A stretch of DNA of 64,000 nucleotides from the NCBI GenBank assembly GCA_964639245.1, contig CAZXCU010000011.1:62001-126000 (forward strand), given 5' to 3'. The stretch's first letter is position 1. Each line of letters begins with the position of its first letter. Below the pieces are notes generated by a model. That model worked only from the letters and a program-made list of their open reading frames with translations. It was not told where the DNA came from and ran no database searches. Shown in pieces: positions 33,875 through 41,765 of the stretch. This DNA comes from SB15 sp964639245 (GTDB lineage: Bacteria; Chloroflexota; Anaerolineae; Aggregatilineales; J027). Position numbers and translations under genes: made by a program.

Positions 33875-36625
33875 TTAAGTCTCACCCAATTTCACAATGG
33901 TCATCAACTGCTGACGACCTAAAACAGTGGTTGTCAAAAAAGTCACCCCAAAGAGAATCGTGGCAAAAATGGCGTACACCGTCACAATATCCCCCCATGC
34001 CACACGAACTAAATAGGGAGGCAACCCGCCGCTAAAATCGAGTAAGGGGAGGTAAAGCAAGGTAGTTGCAATGCCAATCACCGTTCCACCCACAATGCCA
34101 CTGCCGGAAACCATCCCCTGTAGAAAAATCAGATAGATACTGACAGTGAAACGGCCTAAACCCATCGCTTGTAGTGTGCCAAGCTGCATGACCTGAGCGC
34201 GAAACGAGGCCACACTCTGGACAATGGCGATGATGAGGGTCAACACAATCGCAGCGATAAACCCCACCGACAAAAAACCAAAAATGCCACGTCGTTCGGG
34301 CGTAGAACGTGCCGCCTGTAACCGCGAGTCGCTTTCATGCCAGCCCTGTACAGGAAAATCAATCGCGCTCACCTGTGTTTGCAATTCCTCTAAATGAAAC
34401 CCCTGTTCGCGCTGTACCCAAATATCATGCGGAAGCTGCGTTCCAGCCGTTTCAAAAAGCGGGTCAAGGTTCGTCAGGATGAAAAATCCTTCTCGCGGGT
34501 CAAGCGTGGGAAAATACTCCACAACCGCGATAATCGGTGCGGTGACTTCGTACCATGTGTCCAATGCTTGAAATTGAAAAGTGACTTCCTGCCCTAGCAA
34601 CAGGTTATAGTCTTTGGCAGTCGCCGCGCTCAAAACAATCCCGTTGCGCTGCCCCGCCAATTGGTTAAACACATCGGCATAATGCTGGCTGGCATAGTCC
34701 TCACGGAAATAGGTCACAGAGGCAATTGCTTCACGGTCAATCCCCAAGACCGTGCCGTTCAGCCGTTGGGTTGGCAAAATAAGTTGGGCAGGGTAGCGTC
34801 CCACCCGCGAAGCCTGATACACCGCCGCTAAGGGCAGCAAATCGGTTGCCGGGAGTGTGTTGTATCCAGTAACTTCTTGGGTAGCTTGCCCATCGCTGCT
34901 GCTGGTTTCGGTTTCAGCATCGGCGGCGGTATTCAATACCACATCTGCCCCCACTTCATACTGAATCGCATCTACCAGACTGCGGTCAATGGTCGAGGCC
35001 ATTGAAGCCATGAATCCGGTCAAACTCAGCGTAAAACACATCATCATCATGCCGCCGCGATATTGCCCCGCCGAACGAATTTGTTCGCGCAGTGCCATCA
35101 ACAGGGCGATGTTGGTCGTGTAATTGAGGATTTTTGCCAGTAGCGCGAGTAGAAAAGGCCAAAGACGCAGAAACAACAGGGTTGCGCCCATCGCAAACAA
35201 TGTTGGCCCCAGAAAAGTCAAGGGGTCGCTAAAGGGATTGTCGGCTTCGGTCACTAACCCGCCCTGCTGGTAAAGCGTATAAAACACATACAGCGCAGGA
35301 ACAAGCGCCATGACATCCAGATAGAATTTTTGCCACCATGCCTGTGTACTGCGGGCTTCGGCGCGTTTATAACTGGTAATGTTTTGCCCACTGGTGCGCC
35401 ACGCAAGGATTAAGGCGCTGCTTGCCGCTAATAAACTCACCCCACCCCCTGCAAGGATGGCATTGGACGTGAAAACAATTGGTAAGGTTTCCCTTGATGG
35501 TTCAAATCGCAAGAAAGAGGTGGTCTGCCCCACCAATTGCACGATAAAAGGCGAAACCGCAATCCCAACAAATAGCGCCAGACCCACCAGCATGAGCCAC
35601 ATCAGAAAGTGATTGCCGACAATGGCAAGACGGCTCATTCCCCGACTGCTCAAAGTGACATCTTCGGTTTGCTGTCGCCGTACCAGCATTCCCCCGACCA
35701 AAGAGACAAAATACAGCACCAACCCACTGACAGGCAGCACCATAATGACCAATTGCTGTGTCAATTGCTGAACATCTTCTAAAAATTGTTCGAGGCCATG
35801 CTGCGGCGAAATACCGAGTTCAATGCCGGGCAGGGCATGGGTAACGCTGCGCTGCCCCGCAATAATCTGGTTGACCAGATTGGAAACATCCGAAGTTTGA
35901 ACAGTTTTCCCATCAAAAACCAGATACCACGCGACTTCCTCTACTGGACGCTCAATATCAGCGACCACCGACCAAAAATCAGTGTCCTGCACCAGCATGA
36001 CCGTCTCAAAATATTTCGGTGGGAAAATCCATGCGGGGTCGTCTTGATTAATGGGTTTCCACAGCGCTGCCACCACTAATGTGATACTTTCTCCAGTAGG
36101 TTTTTGGGCGGTCAGTGTGTCACCAACCTGTATGCCCATGCTGTAGAATAAATTTTCGGGCAGCAGCACGGGAATCTGTCCCGCTTCTCCTTCTTCCGCA
36201 GGCCATTCTCCGTCTACAATTTCAATCTGGTTTTCTGCCCCCGTGAGAGTCCCGATGCTAAACGCCCCCAAGGACAGGTTGTTGTAACGGACTGACCAAC
36301 TTCCCCCGCGTGTAAACGCAACCTGTTTTTCAATAGGTAGTCCCAGTGGGTCAATGAACTGGCTTTGAATGGTGTCGGTTGTGCGCTCAACATCGGCTTG
36401 GGTGATGTTGCCTTCCCAACTCCCCACATAGCGAAAACGAAAGGCATAGGGAGGAGTCCCCAACCGCGAGGCCAGTACCTTCGTATTCACGGCATCAACA
36501 TAGAGCGTTAGACTCATTGCCAGTGTAGTTGCCACGGCCAAACCTGCCAGCACACACAGCACCAGAATCCGATGCTGCCACAACCGTTCAATCGCAAAGG
36601 ATAAAGCGTCAAAAATTCGGAACAT
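33875..36625 (-). CDS. FtsX-like ABC permease (MacB/LolCE type), long form
   Basis: A 916-residue membrane protein with an N-terminal helix, a large extracytoplasmic domain (about residues 45-270), a bundle of membrane helices (about 275-545), a second extracytoplasmic domain (about 555-770) and a final FtsX-type set of membrane helices (IIAIVQSVASFRAQVMQLGTLQAMGLG motif region near residue 800). This doubled layout is typical of long LolE/YbbP-like permeases. It is the first gene of the five-gene ABC operon and lies 62 bases downstream of the double binding-protein gene, which may belong to the same transcript. No convincing ribosome-binding site beyond CGAGAGA. Confidence 0.88.
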   Translation of the reverse strand: MFRIFDALSFAIERLWQHRILVLCVLAGLAVATTLAMSLTLYVDAVNTKVLASRLGTPPYAFRFRYVGSWEGNITQADVERTTDTIQSQFIDPLGLPIEKQVAFTRGGSWSVRYNNLSLGAFSIGTLTGAENQIEIVDGEWPAEEGEAGQIPVLLPENLFYSMGIQVGDTLTAQKPTGESITLVVAALWKPINQDDPAWIFPPKYFETVMLVQDTDFWSVVADIERPVEEVAWYLVFDGKTVQTSDVSNLVNQIIAGQRSVTHALPGIELGISPQHGLEQFLEDVQQLTQQLVIMVLPVSGLVLYFVSLVGGMLVRRQQTEDVTLSSRGMSRLAIVGNHFLMWLMLVGLALFVGIAVSPFIVQLVGQTTSFLRFEPSRETLPIVFTSNAILAGGGVSLLAASSALILAWRTSGQNITSYKRAEARSTQAWWQKFYLDVMALVPALYVFYTLYQQGGLVTEADNPFSDPLTFLGPTLFAMGATLLFLRLWPFLLALLAKILNYTTNIALLMALREQIRSAGQYRGGMMMMCFTLSLTGFMASMASTIDRSLVDAIQYEVGADVVLNTAADAETETSSSDGQATQEVTGYNTLPATDLLPLAAVYQASRVGRYPAQLILPTQRLNGTVLGIDREAIASVTYFREDYASQHYADVFNQLAGQRNGIVLSAATAKDYNLLLGQEVTFQFQALDTWYEVTAPIIAVVEYFPTLDPREGFFILTNLDPLFETAGTQLPHDIWVQREQGFHLEELQTQVSAIDFPVQGWHESDSRLQAARSTPERRGIFGFLSVGFIAAIVLTLIIAIVQSVASFRAQVMQLGTLQAMGLGRFTVSIYLIFLQGMVSGSGIVGGTVIGIATTLLYLPLLDFSGGLPPYLVRVAWGDIVTVYAIFATILFGVTFLTTTVLGRQQLMTIVKLGET

Positions 36626-36687
36626 GGGTTCTCTCGATAGGGCAGGCGATTGGAAAAGTCCATCACCCGCCCAATTTCGTTAAATTT

Positions 36688-39330
36688 TTACTGCCCGAAC
36701 GAGGGGTCTACGCGGGTTACACAGCCCATGATTTCTTGGAAGTAGTCCTGCCGCGATTGCCCTGTTGAAGCGTCATAGGGTGGAATCCCTGCGATACACT
36801 CCTGATAGGCCACGGTCATCATCTGAGCATCGGCTAATTCTGTGGCTAAATCCGCCTCTTCCAGCACATACGCATCAAAAGCCTGATACAACCACTGCCG
36901 CAGCACGAAAGAACCCGCATCCCCTGCGCCAAATGGGGAGGGGAAGGCAACCGCGCTGGTATCCTCCATGACGGTTGCAAAATTACGGTAAGATGCGATG
37001 TTGCTTTCGCCTACATTGACTGCCAGCGTGGGATTTTCAATCAAGGAATGGCGGGCAGGCATGTTGGTAAACAAATCTTGGCGACTGGCAAGGGTGCTAA
37101 TCCAGCGATAACAGGCGGCGGGATTTTGAGCATTGATGCTGATGTATGCCGTTCCCATATCGTAAGAAATCGGCACATACTGGCTGCCACGCGGATAGTT
37201 GGTTAGGTAAGAAGTCGTGTTGCCATTCGGGCCACCAAAACGGGGCAAACCGGAAGATTGCGGGGTGATGGCATTTTCGCTTTCCGTTCCCCCAATCATT
37301 AGCACCGCTCCACCCCCGCCGCCGAACTGGGACAAACCGTCATATTGGATGTAACCATTTTTCGCTAAATCCAACACCTGGCGAATCGCTTCAAGGGTGG
37401 TGGGGTCAGTGAAATTAATGGTGGGAGGACTGGTGCGGTAATCAATTGGCAGACCACCAAAAGCCGCAATGAGCATCAAAAAGGTGTTGTCGCCCGAAAA
37501 ACCCGTCACAAACGGGGCTGCATCGTCGGGGGTTGGTTTCAGTGTTTGCAACGTATCTACAAAGGTATCCACCGTCCAAGTATCGGCGGGCAGCGTTGCG
37601 CCATATTGGGCGAAAATATCCGTATTGAGATTTAACACCTCCGGTAAGATCGAAATCGGTAGCGCATAGTATTTGTTATCTACCTGCACCTGCGCGAGCG
37701 TATTGCCGATGAAGTCATTTTCATCAATCGAGAGGTCATCGCGCATGAAGGGGGTTAAATCCAGCAGACTGGAAACATCCCCACCCTGTACCGCGTTGTT
37801 GGTCATATAGAAACATTCATATTCGCTGGTCAAGGTATCCAAGTCGTTATCGCGGGCAGTATCCAGATTCACCACCCCCACTTCGGGGTCACTCGCCGCA
37901 AAATCTGCTGCCAATTGATCCCATGCTTGTTGGTTAGGCAGGGGGGAAACAAACGACACAATCCCAAAATTGAGCGCAATTTCACCGGGCGCAAGCTGCA
38001 CTTCGGGGACAGGGGTTGCCACTGTTACCACGCCTTCATCGCGTTTTGCGGCAGCTGTTTGTAAATTCGACACCGCCTCCAGTTCGATTTCTTGCAAAGC
38101 CGTTATCGCATCTGCCCCTTCTTGGATTTTTGTGACAGCGAGACTCAGGTAATCTGCATAGCGCATCTGCGAGAGAGAAAGGCCATTCACGATTGCGCTG
38201 TCAATGACCGCTTGGTTTTCGGCTGAGAAATTGCCTCTGAAGCCACGACCACCGCCGCCGGGACCGCCCTGCCCCTGAGTTTCTACGCCCACCAAACTGG
38301 TGCGTGCCGGGCTAACACTTTGGAAAGTATTGGCGACTTCAGGTTGTTCTGAGAGGAATTTGGCAAGTTTATAGGAGGCTTCAGGAGTGAGTGTTCCCGC
38401 GCTCACTCCGAAACCTTGCGCGATAACACCGGCTTTGTTACCGGGCAGCAGCGACCCTAAAATGACAGTCTCCTGATTTGGCCCGGAAGACAACCCAAAA
38501 CTCTGGGTCAACGACATTGGTGAGCCATCTCCGCCGCCAATTATAAAAACCATGCCATCCTCAAATCCCCCGATAGCCCCTTCATTTTTAAGGTCAACCC
38601 ATGTATTCAGCAGGGATTCAAGGGCGGGATTGGCAAAAGTCGGGCTGGCAGCCAATGGGTCATCAGTATAAAAACCCGTCCCCGCCAGACTTCTCAACAA
38701 ATAGGGCAGATACCCGCCAAAATCGGTTAATCCCGCCTGTGTGACCGCACCGGTGGCATCTTTCTGAGTCAGGGCGCGGGCAGCGTTGGCAAGGTCATCC
38801 ATTGTCCATGCGCTGTTAGGATAAGGGAGTCCGGCAGCATCAAACGCGGCGGGGTCATAGGACAAAATCACCACATCCAAAGAGGTCGGAATCGCCCATA
38901 GGCCGTTGTCCCATTGATACGAGTCCCATGCCACCGGGTAGAAATCAGCTGTATTGAGCGCGGTATCCGCCTGCACAAGCGGTTTTAAATCAAGGAAATA
39001 ACCAGCGCGGGTGGCTTCTGGCGATAGGGTATTTGACCCCAGATATACCACATCCCCACTACTCACATAATCCGCCGCGCCAGAGAGATAATCGTCAATC
39101 CCAGAAGCAGCCGACCCGAAAAAGTTGGCTTGTGGGCTGGTTTTGACCTGTACCTGAATACCGGGGTTGGCATCTTCAAAACGCTGAATCACGTCATCGG
39201 TAATAAAATCCTGCATAAAGTCTGATACCACAAGGGTAATGGTGACTTCGTTTTGAGCATGGGCTTGGGGAGCAAAAAATGCACTGCCCACCAAGACCAC
39301 CAGCAGCAAAATATATGCTTTTTGTTTCAT
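36688..39330 (-). CDS. Tandem (double) extracellular solute-binding protein, sugar-type
   Basis: An 880-residue exported protein made of two family-1 solute-binding modules in one chain: residues about 27-430 and about 450-880. Both show family features, such as the N-terminal beta strand plus helix (ITLVVSDFMQDFITDDVIQRF; IALNFGIVSFVSPLPNQQAW) and the hinge-region ALPISI/AIPTSLD motifs. A Sec signal peptide ends near AHAQN; no lipobox Cys. No sugar permease gene is nearby. Next downstream is the FtsX-type ABC operon, and divergently the two-component system. ATG 39330 follows AAAGG; a TTG one codon earlier also exists. A sensing role rather than import is inferred from the missing permeases. 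Confidence 0.82.
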   Translation of the reverse strand: MKQKAYILLLVVLVGSAFFAPQAHAQNEVTITLVVSDFMQDFITDDVIQRFEDANPGIQVQVKTSPQANFFGSAASGIDDYLSGAADYVSSGDVVYLGSNTLSPEATRAGYFLDLKPLVQADTALNTADFYPVAWDSYQWDNGLWAIPTSLDVVILSYDPAAFDAAGLPYPNSAWTMDDLANAARALTQKDATGAVTQAGLTDFGGYLPYLLRSLAGTGFYTDDPLAASPTFANPALESLLNTWVDLKNEGAIGGFEDGMVFIIGGGDGSPMSLTQSFGLSSGPNQETVILGSLLPGNKAGVIAQGFGVSAGTLTPEASYKLAKFLSEQPEVANTFQSVSPARTSLVGVETQGQGGPGGGGRGFRGNFSAENQAVIDSAIVNGLSLSQMRYADYLSLAVTKIQEGADAITALQEIELEAVSNLQTAAAKRDEGVVTVATPVPEVQLAPGEIALNFGIVSFVSPLPNQQAWDQLAADFAASDPEVGVVNLDTARDNDLDTLTSEYECFYMTNNAVQGGDVSSLLDLTPFMRDDLSIDENDFIGNTLAQVQVDNKYYALPISILPEVLNLNTDIFAQYGATLPADTWTVDTFVDTLQTLKPTPDDAAPFVTGFSGDNTFLMLIAAFGGLPIDYRTSPPTINFTDPTTLEAIRQVLDLAKNGYIQYDGLSQFGGGGGAVLMIGGTESENAITPQSSGLPRFGGPNGNTTSYLTNYPRGSQYVPISYDMGTAYISINAQNPAACYRWISTLASRQDLFTNMPARHSLIENPTLAVNVGESNIASYRNFATVMEDTSAVAFPSPFGAGDAGSFVLRQWLYQAFDAYVLEEADLATELADAQMMTVAYQECIAGIPPYDASTGQSRQDYFQEIMGCVTRVDPSFGQ

Positions 39331-39399
39331 CAAACTGTTGCCTTTCCGTTTAAACAGCCTGCATTATCAAAGGTGCAGGTTTCGGTGGGGTTACGTGCA

Positions 39400-39476
39400 G
39401 ATTACGGTTTCGTAATCACTTTTGCGCGTGAGGTGAATTAGAATAGAGATTACAAGGTTGTAATCGCGCTGTAATC
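39400..39476. promoter_or_regulatory. TGTAATC repeats in the divergent promoter region, probable response-regulator sites
   Basis: Two inverted repeats GATTAC-N6-GTAATC lie at 39400-39417 and 39448-39465, and another GTAATC follows at 39471-39476. The last two TGTAATC copies repeat with an 11-base period (TGTAATCGCGC then TGTAATCGAAT), the usual layout for OmpR/PhoB-family dimers. They lie between the double binding-protein gene (39330, -) and the kinase/regulator pair (39521, +), so the regulator encoded at 41064 probably controls one or both. Confidence 0.65.
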
Positions 39477-39520
39477 GAATTGAAACCCGCCCCGCATAGG
39501 CTAAAGAGGTAACAATATTG

Positions 39521-41053
39521 ATGGGATTGATGATGCAATCTATTCGCTGGCGGTTGCCGTTGAGCTATGCGGCAATTGCGCTGGTTGCAGTCGTGTCTTT
39601 GGCGACCATTTTGCTCACCACCCTGCATGATTATTACGAACAGCAGGAGTTTGAGCATTTGATGGAAAATGCGCGGGCGGTCAGCGAAGCAATCTCCCGC
39701 AATTATGAGAAGGATACGTCCTCAGAAGCACTCGAAAGCCAGCTCAGAAATCTCTCGTTTCTGGCGCAAGCGCGTATCATGCTCTACAACACCAACGGCG
39801 AGATTATCGCTGATTCGGGTAGCCCACAGGCCAACCAGATGATTTCGATTAGCGCGAGAAGACCCACTCAGGACTTTGTGATTTACGGTTCTGATTTTGG
39901 ACAACCCTATGTAGATTCCACTATTACAATTTTTAACCAGCCGATTCAAGGAGGGCAAACCTATCCAGCGACTCAAGCAGATGCCATGTTTTTCGGAACT
40001 TCGGACACACCTTTTGGCAGGCGGTTGAGTCGGGATAGTTCGCCAGAACAACGTTCCGAACAAAAAGTACAGTCCGTTTTATTGGACGGGCATCAACAAC
40101 CCATTGGTTACATTCAACTTTCCGAAGGGCCAGCCTTCGGGATAAAAATTCTGGATAGTGTCACTCAAGCCCTTGTTGGGGCTGGCGCAATTTCGGTCAC
40201 ACTGGCAATTCTGGCGGGATTTTTTATTAGCTACCAGTTGAGCCAACCTGTTTTGATGCTGGCGAACACCACCCAGCGTATGTCCGATGGCGATCTTTCT
40301 GCGCGGGTGAATCTCAAACGGCGTGATGAATTCGGGATTTTAGCCCACTCATTTAATGAGATGGCTACCCGTGTCGAAAATACCATTACGACGCTGCGAA
40401 GTTTTGTGGCCGATGCTGCTCACGAACTTCACACGCCCATCACCGCGCTCCATGCCAACCTCGAATTGGCGCTGACCGAACCGCAAGAAACGAAAAAATC
40501 CCACTTCATCTCCCAGGGCTTAAGTCAATTGAAGCGTCTCGAATCCATGACGAATGATTTGCTCGATTTATCACGGATTGAGTCGGGCATGGGGCGTGAA
40601 GAAAGACATCCGGTCAACTTAGTTGAGGTGCTGCGGGAAACCAGCGAATTATATGCCTCACGGGCAGAACAATCCGGTGTGCAGTTCCAATTGGAGGTGC
40701 CTGCCAACCCCATAACCGCCCATCTAAATGAAGCCCAACTCCGACAGGTTATCTGCAATTTGCTGGACAATGCCATCAAATTTACGCCCGAAAACGGCGC
40801 AATTACCGTTGGGCTGTGCAAAGAGGTTCATGAAATTAAGCTCTGGGTAAAAGACAGCGGCATCGGAATTCCCACCGAAGATTTGCCCTACCTTTTCAGC
40901 CGTTTTCATCGGGGACGCAACGCTGCGGCCTACCCCGGCAGTGGCTTGGGGTTGGCAATTACCCGTGCGATTGTGGAAGGACATCAGGGCAAAGTCAGTG
41001 TTGAGAGTTCGATACACGGAACGGCTTTTTTGCTTCAATTGCCTGTGGTATGA
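39521..41053 (+). CDS. Sensor histidine kinase, HAMP type
   Basis: A 510-residue membrane sensor. Two membrane helices (about residues 8-30 and 215-238) flank an extracytoplasmic sensing domain, followed by HAMP (about 240-290), a HisKA domain with phospho-acceptor His301 in AAHELHTPI (Leu-His where HELRTP is common), and an ATPase domain with N-box NLLDNAIKF, G1 DSGIGIP and G2 GSGLGLAI. ATG 39521 is used; a TTG just before it gives a slightly better distance to AAAGAGGT. The response regulator gene follows after 10 bases. Divergent from the double binding protein, which may deliver or share the signal. Confidence 0.92.
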   Translation: MGLMMQSIRWRLPLSYAAIALVAVVSLATILLTTLHDYYEQQEFEHLMENARAVSEAISRNYEKDTSSEALESQLRNLSFLAQARIMLYNTNGEIIADSGSPQANQMISISARRPTQDFVIYGSDFGQPYVDSTITIFNQPIQGGQTYPATQADAMFFGTSDTPFGRRLSRDSSPEQRSEQKVQSVLLDGHQQPIGYIQLSEGPAFGIKILDSVTQALVGAGAISVTLAILAGFFISYQLSQPVLMLANTTQRMSDGDLSARVNLKRRDEFGILAHSFNEMATRVENTITTLRSFVADAAHELHTPITALHANLELALTEPQETKKSHFISQGLSQLKRLESMTNDLLDLSRIESGMGREERHPVNLVEVLRETSELYASRAEQSGVQFQLEVPANPITAHLNEAQLRQVICNLLDNAIKFTPENGAITVGLCKEVHEIKLWVKDSGIGIPTEDLPYLFSRFHRGRNAAAYPGSGLGLAITRAIVEGHQGKVSVESSIHGTAFLLQLPVV

Positions 41054-41063
41054 GGGTTATCAG

Positions 41064-41762
41064 ATGAATCAATCTTTCACTATTTTAATTATCGAGGATG
41101 ACCCCGGTGTAGGGCGCGGTTTGCAGGAGGGACTCTCGCGGGATGGCTACTCGGTGGTCTGGAAAGCAACTGGAACAGAGGGTGTGCAGTATGCCCGTGA
41201 CCACAACCCTCATTTAATGGTGCTGGATGTGCGTTTGCCGGACGGCTCAGGTTTTGATTTTTGCCGCCAACTGCGCCAGCTTAAACTGCGCCAACCCATT
41301 TTGATGCTCACCGTCCAACGCGAGGAAATGGACAAAGTATTGGGGCTGGAGATGGGGGCAGATGATTACATGACCAAACCTTACAGCTTGCGTGAGTTGC
41401 AATCACGGGTGCGGGCGATGCTGCGTCGTGCCTATGGTGAATTTTCTGCTACCGAAGCCAATTTATTCTATGTGAACGACTTGGTGATAGATAATTGGCG
41501 GGGGCAGGTATGGCGTGATAACCAACCGTTGAACCTCACCCCAACAGAATTTCGTTTGCTGGTTTTTATGGCGCAGCACCCCAACCAAGCGCTCACCCGC
41601 GCTCAATTGCTGGATTCTGTATGGGGATATGAAACCGATGTCGACAGTGAACGCACCGTCAATGTACATATTCGCCGTCTGCGTGAAAAAATTGAACCAG
41701 ACCCCAGCAACCCATCCTTACTCCTCACGGTGCCGGGCATTGGCTATCGCCTAATCGCGTAA
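41064..41762 (+). CDS. OmpR/PhoB-family response regulator
   Basis: A 232-residue DNA-binding regulator. The receiver domain (residues 1-120) has acidic pair EDD at 11-13, phospho-acceptor Asp55 in VLDVRLPDGSG and the conserved Lys in MTKPYSLREL. The C-terminal winged helix (about 130-230) carries LTPTEFRLLVFMAQHPNQALTR and the recognition-helix region VNVHIRRLREKIEPDP. ATG 41064 is chosen, with GAGGG upstream, 10 bases after the kinase stop. Likely cognate sites are the TGTAATC repeats at 39400-39476, which would make the pair autoregulated. Confidence 0.93.
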   Translation: MNQSFTILIIEDDPGVGRGLQEGLSRDGYSVVWKATGTEGVQYARDHNPHLMVLDVRLPDGSGFDFCRQLRQLKLRQPILMLTVQREEMDKVLGLEMGADDYMTKPYSLRELQSRVRAMLRRAYGEFSATEANLFYVNDLVIDNWRGQVWRDNQPLNLTPTEFRLLVFMAQHPNQALTRAQLLDSVWGYETDVDSERTVNVHIRRLREKIEPDPSNPSLLLTVPGIGYRLIA

Positions 41763-41765
41763 GTT

